Shown: positions 1-9,768, counted from the first letter of the stretch. The stretch is 44,052 nt of DNA from JBFHFS01 sp041583495 (GCA_041583495.1 JBFHFS010000040.1:1-44052); one strand, 5' to 3'. Notes: generated by a model not told the origin, from the letters alone. A program made the numbers and translations.

Positions 1-38
1 ATTTTAATAGAATTGAATTTTGCTATGCTCGGCATTGT

Positions 39-54
39 TGCAAACAAGTTTGCA
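39..54. promoter_or_regulatory. 16-bp inverted repeat upstream of the first gene
   Basis: TGCAAAC, two bases, GTTTGCA: a perfect 7-bp inverted repeat about 150 bases before the first start codon. It has the size of a dimeric repressor site, but no regulator gene is nearby and the sequence matches no operator I can name. It could also be a weak hairpin at the end of an upstream transcript. The rest of positions 1-206 shows nothing coding. Confidence 0.25.
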
Positions 55-206
55 CACTGCTCTCACCAGTCGCAAAATTTTTGTTTCGTTTTTGCTGCTG
101 TAGGCAAAAATGAAAAGCCCGTCGGCTTGAGACGAAATATAATAAATCATTCAAAAAAAAAGGTTTTACCGGACAATAGTGATTAAAAATATTAAACGAA
201 GAAATT

Positions 207-1796
207 ATGAAAAAATACAATAGAATAATATTTGCGGGGATGTTCATCTGCTTTCTAACCTCGGTAACTTCAACCCGTGCCCAGGAGTTGGCCGAAGATC
301 CTGGAAAATCAGCTCTGAAGAGAACCGGGCGTTACTATGGTGCAGATCCGGCATCTCAGCCGGTTAAGTTGCGATTAGATGATCTGACAACCATTGTTGC
401 AGCACGCGCTGAATTCCAGGGCACTGTATTCGCTGGAAAAGGAATGACCGGTCAGCATGGCGTTGCAGGGTTCTATTCTCCCAATGCGCAGTTGACCTTT
501 TACGTGGATGCACCAGAAACCGATGACTATGCGCTCACTATTATTTTGGGTTCACCAGACGTCCAGACCATGGAGTTCAAATGCGGCATCTCTGTGATAT
601 CTACACCTTCGTTAAAGAGAACGTGGGAAGGTTCGCCGAAAAATTGGCGTCAGCAGGTCCCTGGCCTTCTTCATCTCAAAAAAGGAGTGAATAAGATTAC
701 TTTTTCCCTGCCGGAATCCACTGTCAAGCCAACAAAGAGCAATATGGAATTACAGACCCATTTGGACCAGGGGGAGTTTATGCTTTTTTCTATCGAACTG
801 GGGACCCCCTCTGCTCGTCAGGCGCAGTTGGAGCGCGCCAAAAAAATCCGCGGGAATTCATCCTGGATGGTTAAAGGGAAATATGGTCTTTTCGTCCATT
901 TTTCTGCCAATATGTATGGCTGGACTGGCCATAAAAGAAGAGCAGAATGGTTTCAGGAATCAATTAAGATGTTTGATGTTCAGCACTTTGCGGATCAGGT
1001 CGAGCGAACGGGTGCCGCCTGGGTGAATTTTACCGTAACCCATCAGGGTTTTTACTGGCCCGGGCCCAGCAAGGCCGTTGATGCCATTATGCCGGGGCGT
1101 ACCTGTGAGCGTGATTTGCTGATGGAGATCATCGATGAACTAAACAAACGGGGTATCGCTACCATGTTCTATCTGCACAGTGGTTATAATGGATTTGAGG
1201 CGGAGGCCTGGCGCGTTGCGTTAGGTGCGGATTACGGTGCGGCGGATGTTTCCCGTTTCAATGATAACATGATCGCAATTCTACGTGAATGTAGCCTGCG
1301 ATATGGGGAGAAAATTAAGGGTTTTGGATATATCGACGGCTGCCTGATGCACGATTATCCCTTAGATCCCCACTGGGAAAGCTGGGCCCGCGCCATTAAG
1401 GCTGGTAATCCCAAGGCCGTGATTGGTTTTAGTTCGAATCAGGGACCCGCGGTCAGTCCCTTTAGTGATCTCTCCACCAGAGATGGAGGAGGTTCACTCT
1501 CTGAGTTTAATTCCGATTTGGTGGGCCCTGGCAAACAATATGGAGAAATCGCCCCCGCATGGTGGTGTTTCATGGATACCTGGTATCCCACCAAACCTAT
1601 GAATGGTAAATGGACCGGGGGACCACGTGAAACAACGCAAGCCTATGTGGGCTATTTCAAAAGGATGGCAGATAAGGGTATTCCGGTGACAATCAATCTG
1701 GCTATGACAGCGGATGTTACCGACGATCACCCGATCTTTAATCCCGAGTGTATGGCTGTGATGGAAGAGGTGCGGAAGGCGGTTCGGGGAGAATAA
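207..1796 (+). CDS. Secreted GH29-superfamily (alpha-L-fucosidase-like) protein, divergent active site
   Basis: A 529-residue exported protein. Residues 1-25 form a signal peptide ending TRAQ. Residues about 45-200 look like a beta-sandwich, carbohydrate-binding-like domain, and residues about 222-525 a GH29-type TIM barrel. KYGLFVHFS (225-233) corresponds to the FGMFIHWG motif of GH29, VTHQGFYW (277-284) to KHHDGF, and YIDG (375-378) supplies D377 as the likely counterpart of the catalytic aspartate. One of the two adjacent histidines of the family is replaced. The layout and the linker after the sandwich (RQAQLERAKK) match the gene at 4043, so the two look like paralogs flanking a canonical fucosidase. 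Known for the family: retaining hydrolysis of alpha-L-fucosides. Inferred: a related exo-hydrolase acting on fucosylated or sulfated glycan in the periplasm or outside the cell. The exact substrate cannot be read from the sequence. The start is the ATG directly before the signal peptide. Confidence 0.8.
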   Translation: MKKYNRIIFAGMFICFLTSVTSTRAQELAEDPGKSALKRTGRYYGADPASQPVKLRLDDLTTIVAARAEFQGTVFAGKGMTGQHGVAGFYSPNAQLTFYVDAPETDDYALTIILGSPDVQTMEFKCGISVISTPSLKRTWEGSPKNWRQQVPGLLHLKKGVNKITFSLPESTVKPTKSNMELQTHLDQGEFMLFSIELGTPSARQAQLERAKKIRGNSSWMVKGKYGLFVHFSANMYGWTGHKRRAEWFQESIKMFDVQHFADQVERTGAAWVNFTVTHQGFYWPGPSKAVDAIMPGRTCERDLLMEIIDELNKRGIATMFYLHSGYNGFEAEAWRVALGADYGAADVSRFNDNMIAILRECSLRYGEKIKGFGYIDGCLMHDYPLDPHWESWARAIKAGNPKAVIGFSSNQGPAVSPFSDLSTRDGGGSLSEFNSDLVGPGKQYGEIAPAWWCFMDTWYPTKPMNGKWTGGPRETTQAYVGYFKRMADKGIPVTINLAMTADVTDDHPIFNPECMAVMEEVRKAVRGE

Positions 1797-2033
1797 TATC
1801 GACCCCCAAGAAATGAATGGTGGGGCAGGCCATAAAAAGGGCAAAAAGGGGTGGGATAGTTTTTATTTACAGACCCAATGCTTCGACCAATCCCCAAAAA
1901 GGATAAATACCCATGTGGGGGATCGAAATAAGGCAACAGAAAGATCATTTATCCGGGTTAGACCATTTGGGTAGTGGAATAAACTAAGAAATCGTATTTT
2001 TACTGTTTAAATTTTATTTTGAACAATATTGAA

Positions 2034-2115
2034 CCCCTTCGGGGATTCCCGACAGCTCGTTTTGTTTTGACTCCGGTTTTTCCGGAGGTTATTTATGTTT
2101 AAGTCCTTCGGACTT
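2034..2115. terminator. Cluster of three short hairpins between two GH29-like genes
   Basis: The 388-base gap 1797-2184 has no convincing ORF but holds three small stem-loops in a row: CCCC-TTC-GGGG (2034-2044), CTCCGG-TTTTT-CCGGAG (2071-2087) and AAGTCC-TTC-GGACTT (2101-2115). The last is followed by a short T-run. They may end the transcript of the first gene or lie in the leader of the fucosidase gene. The element ACTGTTTAAATTTTAT at about 2012 resembles one end of the palindrome after rimO (18689-18849), but no second arm was found. Confidence 0.4.
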
Positions 2116-2184
2116 TTGCCCCCAATTTCCCGGGATTATAACCGGCTCATTAATATGAATTTATATTTTAAAATGGTGTGATTT

Positions 2185-3960
2185 ATGAAAAACAGGACCA
2201 GTAAACTAAGAATTCCTATTTTCTTGTTAATGACCTTGGTGTTTGCGACGCCGGGCTTTGCTCAAAACAAAGTGGATTCTGTCGATCCTTACGCTAATGA
2301 AACCAAAGCCGGGCGGGATGCCCGAATGGCATGGTTTCGCGAAGCCAGGTTTGGTATGTTTATCCATTGGGGGGTATACGCTGTTCCTGCCGGGACTTAC
2401 CAAGGAAAGCAGATCCCCGGCATTGGTGAATGGATCATGAACAAAGGTAAAATCCCAATGGCCGAATACCAGACCTATGCCAGCCAATTCAATCCCGTAA
2501 AATATGATCCGGAATCCTGGGTACGCCTGGCCAGGGACGCAGGGATGAAGTACATCGTTATTACTTCAAAACATCACGATGGCTTTGCCCTGTTCGATTC
2601 AAAGGTCTCGAAATGGGATGTGGTGGATGCTACCCCTTATGGGAAGGATCTCATCGCCCCTCTTGCCAAAGCGTGCCAGAAGTACGGTTTGAAACTTGGG
2701 CTCTATTATTCGCAGGCCCAGGACTGGAACCAGGGAGGTTCAGCTGCCGGGGGGAAATGGGATCCTGCCCAGGAGCATGACATGGATGAGTATATCAGGG
2801 ACATTGCCGTACCACAGGTTAAAGAGATTCTCTCCAACTATGGGCCTGTCTCGGTGCTTTGGTGGGATACACCCCGCAACATGAACAATCAACGTGCTGA
2901 GCAGTTGCTTCCCCTGCTTAAACTTCAGCCGGGAATCATTCACAATAATCGATTGGGGGGTGACTACAAGGGCGATATCTCCACCCCGGAACAACATATT
3001 CCCGGAACTGGCCTGGCTGGCGATTGGGAGTCGTGTATGACCATGAATCGTACCTGGGGTTACAAAAGTTATGATCACGACTGGAAGTCGGCGGAGACGC
3101 TGATTCAAAACCTGGTGGATATTGCCAGCAAAGGAGGTAACTATCTGTTGAACGTGGGGCCAACGGCCGAAGGCCTGATTCCCGCCCCAAGCATCGAACG
3201 GCTCAAAGCCATGGGGGCATGGATGAAGGTGAACAGCGAATCGATCTATGGCACCAAGGCGAGTCCCTGTTCAACGCCTGCCTTTGGACGCATTACTCAG
3301 AAAGAAATAGGGGGAAATGCCACGCTTTATCTCCATGTTTTTGACTGGCCCTCAGATGGCAAGCTTTTCGTTCCGGTAAAAAATAAAGTTAAGAGTTGCT
3401 ATTTGTTGGCAGACCAAAGCCGCGCTATAAAGGCAGAAGAAGGAGCGGATGGGGTGACGGTTCTATTGACTGGTGCTGCGGTGGATTCTGTTAACTCGGT
3501 GGTGGTACTGAACCTTGTTGGAGCCACCGAAATTAGCTCTGCCAACCAGATTAATCAACAAAAGGATGGATCCATTCTTTTAAGCGCCAGGCAGGCCACG
3601 ATCAATAATATCTTTGGTTCAAACGTAGCTGTGGATTCGGAATCGAAGGCGATTGGGTCATGGGACCATCCCAAAGTAACACTTGAGTGGACCTTCCAGG
3701 TTCATACACCGGGCACCTTTAAGATCATGGCCGAAATAGCTTCTGCACAGAACAGCGCATTTACGGTTTCCCTGGGAACGGAGTCGGTGAATGTTCTGGT
3801 GCCTGCAAATGGTGATGGTAAACCCTTTAAATACATCGAGGCAGGCAGCTTAACCCTTGATACTAAAGGTGAATACACCCTCAGGATAGCCCCCGACCAA
3901 AAGGCGTGGAATCCGATTAAATTGCGTCAGGTAAAGTTGTCTTTACCTAAGAATAATTAG
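2185..3960 (+). CDS. Alpha-L-fucosidase, GH29
   Basis: A 591-residue exported glycoside hydrolase that releases terminal alpha-L-fucose by a retaining mechanism. A signal peptide (1-27, ending GFAQ) is followed by the GH29 barrel (about 40-355) and C-terminal beta-sandwich domains (about 360-591). Canonical motifs are intact: RFGMFIHWG (55-63), SKHHDGF (128-134) with both histidines, and VLWWDTP (224-230) carrying D228 as nucleophile. The acid/base is probably E269 (in STPEQ, 41 residues after the nucleophile) or E282 (in GDWES). The closing segment GGNYLLNVGPTAEG (317-330) is typical of the family. It lies between two divergent GH29-like paralogs and upstream of a sulfatase, which fits attack on sulfated fucose-containing polysaccharide. 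The polymer itself is an inference. The start ATG follows an AT-rich leader without a clear Shine-Dalgarno, as is usual in Bacteroidota. Confidence 0.95.
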   Translation: MKNRTSKLRIPIFLLMTLVFATPGFAQNKVDSVDPYANETKAGRDARMAWFREARFGMFIHWGVYAVPAGTYQGKQIPGIGEWIMNKGKIPMAEYQTYASQFNPVKYDPESWVRLARDAGMKYIVITSKHHDGFALFDSKVSKWDVVDATPYGKDLIAPLAKACQKYGLKLGLYYSQAQDWNQGGSAAGGKWDPAQEHDMDEYIRDIAVPQVKEILSNYGPVSVLWWDTPRNMNNQRAEQLLPLLKLQPGIIHNNRLGGDYKGDISTPEQHIPGTGLAGDWESCMTMNRTWGYKSYDHDWKSAETLIQNLVDIASKGGNYLLNVGPTAEGLIPAPSIERLKAMGAWMKVNSESIYGTKASPCSTPAFGRITQKEIGGNATLYLHVFDWPSDGKLFVPVKNKVKSCYLLADQSRAIKAEEGADGVTVLLTGAAVDSVNSVVVLNLVGATEISSANQINQQKDGSILLSARQATINNIFGSNVAVDSESKAIGSWDHPKVTLEWTFQVHTPGTFKIMAEIASAQNSAFTVSLGTESVNVLVPANGDGKPFKYIEAGSLTLDTKGEYTLRIAPDQKAWNPIKLRQVKLSLPKNN

Positions 3961-4042
3961 TAATCGGAGAGCATTAAGATTGAATGATTGCCCCGGGAGG
4001 ACTGAGAAGGGGCGGCACCTAAGGATGATCTAAAAAAAGCAG

Positions 4043-5542
4043 ATGGATAAGTTAAAAAAATATTTCGACGCCATGCGCAACACCCTACTTCTGTTATTCA
4101 TGGTAAGTACCATGGGATATGCCCAGAACAGGATTGACCCTTATGCCGAAACGGGGCGTTCATCGGCCCAAAAGGCGGCAGGGCCCCTACAAATTAATGC
4201 CAGTGGTATAAATGTTCTTTCGGGAGGGAGTGCCACCGTCAGCAGTAATTTGAAACCCATCGTGCGAAATTTTATGTTTCTGTGGCTGGAGTCAACAGAT
4301 TCTGAACCTTATAGGATAGACTGGGAATTGAAATCACCTGGAGCCGGGAGTTATGATGTGACTGCCCTGATTTTAGGAAAGCAGGCCAATATAGAATTAA
4401 CCTGTAACGGGGAAAAGCTGAAGGTTCTCAATACGGAGCCTGAGTGGTCAAGGCTTTCTCTTGGACAAGTAAAATTAAAGGAAGGGGTAAATACCCTCCA
4501 GTTGGTTGTTACCACTAAAAACGAATTTAAACTTTCCGGAATTGAACTTACTCAATCGGTGGTGCGTCAGAACGAGCTGGAAGAGGCCTTGAAGATGAGG
4601 CAAAAAGCTGACTGGTTTAAGGATGCCGGGTATGGATTAATGTTTCAATGGACCAATAGGGCAACCCCTGAGAAAGGCGATGTGATCAAAAACTGGGAAG
4701 AGAAAGTAAACGATTTTGATGTTGAACGTTTTGTTAATATGGTTGAGCAAACAGGTGCAGCTTATGTGCTTTGGTCGATTACATGGGGACAGCAGTATAT
4801 CTCAGCACCCATAAAATCGCTGGATAAAATTATTGAAGGCCGCACGACAAGCCGTGACTTGCTGGGCGAAATGGCCAATCGGTTAAGTGAAAAAGGGATT
4901 AAACTCATTTTCTATTACCATTATGGCTACGACTGTTACCACTCAAAAGACTCAGCCTGGTTGCAGGCAGCCGGTGGCTACAAAGCAGACAAAACAGAAC
5001 TGTATCAGAATATATCTACTGTTCTTGCAGAGATTGGCGACCGGTATAAAGATAAATTGCACGGCTGGTGGTTCGATGGCGCCCAACGGTACTACGATTG
5101 TCATTTTGACGGCTCAACCGGGGGGATATTAAGTGCACCATTTAAGGAGATAAGCCAGGCAGCCCGCACTGGCAACAGAGAACGGATAATTGCTTATAAT
5201 TCATGGATTTTACCCCGGCTAACAGAATTTCAGGACTATTTCTCAGGCGAGGGTTTGAAGCAGTTTGAAGGTTTGAAGGAGGGGCAATTCCAGGAGGGCC
5301 CTCAAAAAGGATTAATGGCACATTCCTGTTTTACCCTTGAGAAACGGTGGGGGCACATTGACTGGAATACGGTTATTAACAGCCCTAAATATTCGCTCGA
5401 ACAATTGACCCAACGGATAAAATACGCACAAAAACATAGGTATCCTCTTTCCATAAACCTCGAAATGTACGAGGATGGTTCGGTTTCCCCCGAATCAATG
5501 GAGTTACTGAAAAAAGTGCGTGGCGTGATTCGGGACCAATAA
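4043..5542 (+). CDS. Secreted GH29-superfamily protein lacking canonical histidines
   Basis: A 499-residue exported protein built like the one at 207: signal peptide (ending GYAQ at 28), N-terminal beta-sandwich (about 45-170), linker RQNELEEALK, then a GH29-like barrel (about 190-499). The motif equivalent to FGMFIHWG reads YGLMFQWT (197-204), and the KHHDGF position reads ITWGQQYI (246-253), so the sugar-binding histidines are gone. LHGWWFDGAQ (339-348) still offers D345 as a nucleophile-like aspartate. It may be a hydrolase with a different substrate or a binding protein that lost activity. The start shown is the first ATG; a second in-frame ATG ten codons later (4073) would give a more typical signal peptide. 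It lies 82 bases after the fucosidase and is probably co-transcribed. Confidence 0.75.
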   Translation: MDKLKKYFDAMRNTLLLLFMVSTMGYAQNRIDPYAETGRSSAQKAAGPLQINASGINVLSGGSATVSSNLKPIVRNFMFLWLESTDSEPYRIDWELKSPGAGSYDVTALILGKQANIELTCNGEKLKVLNTEPEWSRLSLGQVKLKEGVNTLQLVVTTKNEFKLSGIELTQSVVRQNELEEALKMRQKADWFKDAGYGLMFQWTNRATPEKGDVIKNWEEKVNDFDVERFVNMVEQTGAAYVLWSITWGQQYISAPIKSLDKIIEGRTTSRDLLGEMANRLSEKGIKLIFYYHYGYDCYHSKDSAWLQAAGGYKADKTELYQNISTVLAEIGDRYKDKLHGWWFDGAQRYYDCHFDGSTGGILSAPFKEISQAARTGNRERIIAYNSWILPRLTEFQDYFSGEGLKQFEGLKEGQFQEGPQKGLMAHSCFTLEKRWGHIDWNTVINSPKYSLEQLTQRIKYAQKHRYPLSINLEMYEDGSVSPESMELLKKVRGVIRDQ

Positions 5543-5745
5543 ACGGTGATGAAATCTTTAGGGATGGCAAAAACAAAAAGGTTAAATGGCCGGGGTGCAC
5601 AACACTTAAGGCCTTCGGCTGAATTGCCACATCAACCGACCACCCACGCTTAACCCGATGTTGAAAAAGCCTGTCATTTGGCCCAAAAGCCTCGCAGGTG
5701 ATGAAAAAGGAATAAAGTAAAATCAGACAATAACAGGCGTAACCA

Positions 5746-8163
5746 ATGAACAAATTCAATCTAATGGCAATGGCCCTTTTGGCTGGGCTCCTCTTTTCGT
5801 GCCGGCAAAAAACTATTGAAATCTACGTTTCACCAAACGGGAACGATGAGGCATCGGGAACCCGGGAGCATCCGATACAAACCTTCCAAAAAGCCAAGGA
5901 CCTGGCCGCTTCATACTCGGGCAGCAACGAGGTAAATGTCGTTTTCGAAGACGGTATTTATTACCTGCCCCACACGGTAGTCTTTAACCCCGAAAATTCG
6001 GGGAGTGCAGAATACCCGATGGTTTTTCGCGCTGAAAACCAGGGGAAGGCCGTTATTAGTGGGGGAAAACAACTTAACCTAAAATGGGAACCGTATAAAG
6101 AGGGCATTTTTAAAGCCCGGATTTCTGACGAAATGGCCATCGACCAGCTGTATGTAAATGACAAAAGACAACGCATGGCGCGGTTTCCCAATGCCGTGGA
6201 AGGCAAAAATGTGTTCGACACCTGGGAACTCATCCATACTCACCAACCCGATCCCTTAAACGATCCGTTAGACCCCAACAGGGTGAACTCGTGGGAAAAT
6301 CCCGAAGGGGCCTATGTGCATGCCATGCACGTCAGTTTGTGGGGCGATATGCACTGGCTGGTAAAAGGGAAAAAGGCCGATGGAACACTTGATCTGGAAG
6401 GGGGATGGCAAAATAATAGACCCTCTGCGATGCATCCCCGGTACCGAATGGTTGAAAATGTATTTGAAGAACTGGACGCACCGGGGGAGTGGTTTTATAA
6501 CCAAAACGAAAAGACGCTTTATTATTATCCGCAGGAGGGGGTGGATTTAGCCAATGCCATTATTCAAGTGGTGCGGTTAAAACATCTGGTGGAATTTGAA
6601 GGGACAAAGGAAAATCCGGTTAAGTTTATCGGCATGGAAGGCTTTGTTTTTCGCCATGCAGCGCGCAGTTTCATGGAGAATAAAGAGCCCTTATTGCGAA
6701 GCGATTGGACCACCTATAGGGGCGGAGCCGTTTTTATTAACGGCGCCGAAGATTGCAGTATTTTAAACTGTGAGTTCGACCAGGTGGGCGGAAACAGCAT
6801 TTTTGTAAACAATTACAATCGCCGCATTTCGGTAAAAAGCTGTTATATCCATCATTCGGGGGCCAATGGGGTGGCGTTTGTAGGTGATCCTGAGATGGTT
6901 CGCAGCCCCATGTTTCGCTACGGGAAACAGGATTTTGCCAACATCGACCGTACACCCGGGCCCAAAGGCGATAACTATCCGGAGGACTGCCTGGTGGAAG
7001 ATTGTCTGATTACCATGACCGGACGGGATGAAAAGCAAACGGCCCCGGTGCAGATTTCTATGTCGCACAAAATCAGGGTCAGCCACTGTTCCATCTACGA
7101 TGTGCCCCGCGCTGGAATCAATATCAGCGAAGGGACGTTTGGGGGGCATATCATCGAATACTGTGATGTGTTTAATACGGTGCTCGAAACAGGCGATCAT
7201 GGCAGTTTTAACTCCTGGGGGCGCGACCGGTTTTGGTCGTCCGACATGCACGAAACCGTCAAAGAAGTCGCTGAAGAGCCTGGTTTACCGAAATGGGATA
7301 TGCTCGATAAAAATGTGATCCGAAACAGCCGCTGGCGATGCGACCATGGCTGGGACATCGATTTGGACGACGGCTCCTCCTGGTATCGTATCTACAATAA
7401 TGTATTGCTTAATGGCGGACTGAAAATGCGGGAAGGGTATGATCGTACGGCCACCAATAACATTATAGTCAATAACAGTTTACACCCGCATGTATGGTAT
7501 CCGGGCAGCGGGGATAATTTTACCCACAACATTGTTTTTGGCGCCTACCGGCCTGCTGTGATGCGTCGTGCAATGGCGGTTGATGAACACTGGGGGGCTC
7601 AATTAGATTCGAATCTTTTTGCCACCCATAACGATGATCGTTTGAAATTCGCCATAAATGGTTGCGATGAAAATTCTCTGGTGGGTGACCCCCTGTTTTT
7701 GGATGCCGCCGCTGGTGACTATTGGGTGAAAGAGGGTTCCCCGGCTTTACAAATGGGTTTTGTAAACTTCCCCATGGACGAATTTGGAGTGGTTTCAGAG
7801 AAATTAAAGAACCTGGCCAAAAAACCCATCATCCCCGAGCTCATTGTCAACACAAGTGGCGGCTCAGGCGAAAGTCATAAGTGGCTGGGAGCAATGGTGA
7901 AAAATGTGGAAACATTTGGCGAACAATCGGCGGCAGGGCTCTCTTCCATGAGTGGGGTTATGGTACTTCAGGTACCAGCGAACTCAAAATTGGCACAATT
8001 TGGTTTTGTTACCGGCGATGTAATCATTGGTTGCGATGGGAGTGAAATACGGAATTTTACACAGTTGGAAAAGAAACTAAAAGAGAGCCAATCTAAAAAG
8101 TCGGTGGAAGTGGTGCTCATTCGAAATCAGAAAAAGGAAAAAATTCAATTGAATCTCCGATAG
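5746..8163 (+). CDS. Lipoprotein with right-handed parallel beta-helix and C-terminal PDZ domain
   Basis: An 805-residue surface or periplasmic lipoprotein. The signal peptide ends in LFSC, so C19 should be lipidated. The segment from about 25 (YVSPNGNDEASGTREHPIQ) is the start typical of secreted beta-helix proteins acting on polysaccharides. Repeated short beta turns, many rich in Asn and His, run to about residue 700. Residues about 713-805 form a PDZ domain containing AQFGFVTGDVIIGCDG. Such helices occur in polysaccharide lyases and in several glycoside hydrolase families. GH141, which includes a Bacteroides alpha-L-fucosidase, is one possibility suggested by the locus, but I cannot confirm it by eye. 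The PDZ domain may bind the C-terminus of a partner. It follows the GH29-like gene by 203 bases that hold no evident gene, and precedes the ThuA-DUF1080 gene by 24 bases. Confidence 0.8.
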   Translation: MNKFNLMAMALLAGLLFSCRQKTIEIYVSPNGNDEASGTREHPIQTFQKAKDLAASYSGSNEVNVVFEDGIYYLPHTVVFNPENSGSAEYPMVFRAENQGKAVISGGKQLNLKWEPYKEGIFKARISDEMAIDQLYVNDKRQRMARFPNAVEGKNVFDTWELIHTHQPDPLNDPLDPNRVNSWENPEGAYVHAMHVSLWGDMHWLVKGKKADGTLDLEGGWQNNRPSAMHPRYRMVENVFEELDAPGEWFYNQNEKTLYYYPQEGVDLANAIIQVVRLKHLVEFEGTKENPVKFIGMEGFVFRHAARSFMENKEPLLRSDWTTYRGGAVFINGAEDCSILNCEFDQVGGNSIFVNNYNRRISVKSCYIHHSGANGVAFVGDPEMVRSPMFRYGKQDFANIDRTPGPKGDNYPEDCLVEDCLITMTGRDEKQTAPVQISMSHKIRVSHCSIYDVPRAGINISEGTFGGHIIEYCDVFNTVLETGDHGSFNSWGRDRFWSSDMHETVKEVAEEPGLPKWDMLDKNVIRNSRWRCDHGWDIDLDDGSSWYRIYNNVLLNGGLKMREGYDRTATNNIIVNNSLHPHVWYPGSGDNFTHNIVFGAYRPAVMRRAMAVDEHWGAQLDSNLFATHNDDRLKFAINGCDENSLVGDPLFLDAAAGDYWVKEGSPALQMGFVNFPMDEFGVVSEKLKNLAKKPIIPELIVNTSGGSGESHKWLGAMVKNVETFGEQSAAGLSSMSGVMVLQVPANSKLAQFGFVTGDVIIGCDGSEIRNFTQLEKKLKESQSKKSVEVVLIRNQKKEKIQLNLR

Positions 8164-8187
8164 GGGAATCCATAAACATCCAGAGTA

Positions 8188-9768
8188 ATGAAGCAATTAA
8201 TCTTGTTATCCACCTTGCTGTTTGTCCTCAACAATTGTTTTGCTGAGGAAGACAAAATAAGCGTGTTAATTATCGATGGCTACAGCAACCACGACTGGCG
8301 CTATACCACGGAAGTGATTAATACGTTGTTGCTTAACTCCGGGTTTTGTGAGGTGGAGGTGTCTACTGCGCCCACCAACGATTCGCCCGATTATCACATC
8401 TGGAATCCGGATTTTTCGAAATACGATGTGGTGGTTCAAAGTGTAAATAATTTGGGCAATGGTTTTTCCTGGCCTGAGTCAGTTCAGCGAAATTTCGAAA
8501 ACTACCTGAAGCAGGGTGGGGGGATGTATGTTTTTCATTCGGCCAACAATTCATTTGCCCAATGGGACGAGTACAATAAGATGATTGGCCTGGGATGGAG
8601 AAAAGCCGGTGAGGGAACAGCTATTGAGATAAAGGACCATCAAATGGTGGAAATTCCGGTGGGCCAGGGGAAAAATACCAGTCATGGCCCCCGGGTCGAT
8701 TTGGTGGTGAATAAACTCACGGAGCATCCCATAAACAAAGGCTTTCCGCAAAAGTGGCTTACCCCTGATATCGAATTGTATACCTATGCCCGCGGTTCAG
8801 CCGAAAATATGGAAGTCCTTTCTTATACTTACGATCCTAAAACAGATAAAAACTGGCCTGTCGACTGGGTTGTGAAATATGGTAAGGGAAGGGTGTATAA
8901 CTCCACTTTTGGTCATTTATGGCACGATATGAGAATGCCGCAAAGCATTCAATGTGTGGGCTTTCAGACTACTTTCCTTCGAGCCATTCAGTGGTTGGCA
9001 AATGAAAAAAATGTAGTGGATGTGCCTGCTGATTTTCCAACCGAAAAGACTCTTTCATTAAAGCCTTTCGAGCTGGTTTATCCTGCAGCACTGGGATGGA
9101 TAGATATGATGGATGCCGATCTAATGGGGTGGGAGGTAAAATGCCTCGAAGAGGACAAAAACAAGGTGTTTTGGACAGTAAACAATGGCGTAATTGAGTG
9201 TAATTCCCTGGGGCATCCCGATCATGATTATATCTGGCTAATGTACGGGACAGAATTTGCTGATTTTGAATTGCACCTCAAGTTTCAAATCTTCAAATCC
9301 TCGAAAGGAAACAGCGGAATACAATTCCGAAGTCGTTACGACGATTCGGAAAATGCCCCCGAAGGTGGCTGGCTGAATGGCCCCCAGGTTGATATTCATC
9401 CTCCAAACCCGATGAGGACGGGTTTAATCTATGATGAGACAGCCGGGGTTAACCGATGGATATATCCCTCCAGACCAGGCTGGGCTATAACAAAGGATGA
9501 TTTTCCACCGGAAGCTCAAAAGACCCTCCTGCGATATGCAGACGATGATCCCCAAGCCTGGAATACGATGGAAATAATGGCTGAAGGAATGAAGATTGTA
9601 ACGTTTGTGAATGGTAAACGGATTACCAATTTCGATGCCCAGGGTATTCTTGATGATGAGCTTCACCAGAAACTAAAAGTGGGAAAAACCGGAAAAATAG
9701 CTTTGCAATTGCATAAGAGTAATGAACTATTAATTAGATTCAAAGACTTGAAAATAAGAAGCTTGTAG
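8188..9768 (+). CDS. Exported ThuA-like / DUF1080 (3-keto-glycoside hydrolase type) fusion protein
   Basis: A 526-residue two-domain protein with a signal peptide (1-19, ending CFA). Residues about 23-275 are a ThuA-like, glutamine-amidotransferase-fold domain: ISVLIIDGYSNHDW at the start, then GGGMYVFHSANN (110-121) and FGHLWHD (241-247). Residues about 302-526 are a DUF1080 domain, a laminin-G-like sandwich, with GNSGIQFRSRY and GPQVDI as recognisable motifs. DUF1080 proteins include 3-keto-disaccharide hydrolases, and ThuA proteins occur with sugar oxidation pathways, so a role in cleaving oxidised or otherwise modified sugar is plausible. This is a family-level inference. The gene starts 24 bases after the beta-helix gene and so probably belongs to the same transcript. 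A 255-base gap follows before the sulfatase. Confidence 0.85.
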   Translation: MKQLILLSTLLFVLNNCFAEEDKISVLIIDGYSNHDWRYTTEVINTLLLNSGFCEVEVSTAPTNDSPDYHIWNPDFSKYDVVVQSVNNLGNGFSWPESVQRNFENYLKQGGGMYVFHSANNSFAQWDEYNKMIGLGWRKAGEGTAIEIKDHQMVEIPVGQGKNTSHGPRVDLVVNKLTEHPINKGFPQKWLTPDIELYTYARGSAENMEVLSYTYDPKTDKNWPVDWVVKYGKGRVYNSTFGHLWHDMRMPQSIQCVGFQTTFLRAIQWLANEKNVVDVPADFPTEKTLSLKPFELVYPAALGWIDMMDADLMGWEVKCLEEDKNKVFWTVNNGVIECNSLGHPDHDYIWLMYGTEFADFELHLKFQIFKSSKGNSGIQFRSRYDDSENAPEGGWLNGPQVDIHPPNPMRTGLIYDETAGVNRWIYPSRPGWAITKDDFPPEAQKTLLRYADDDPQAWNTMEIMAEGMKIVTFVNGKRITNFDAQGILDDELHQKLKVGKTGKIALQLHKSNELLIRFKDLKIRSL

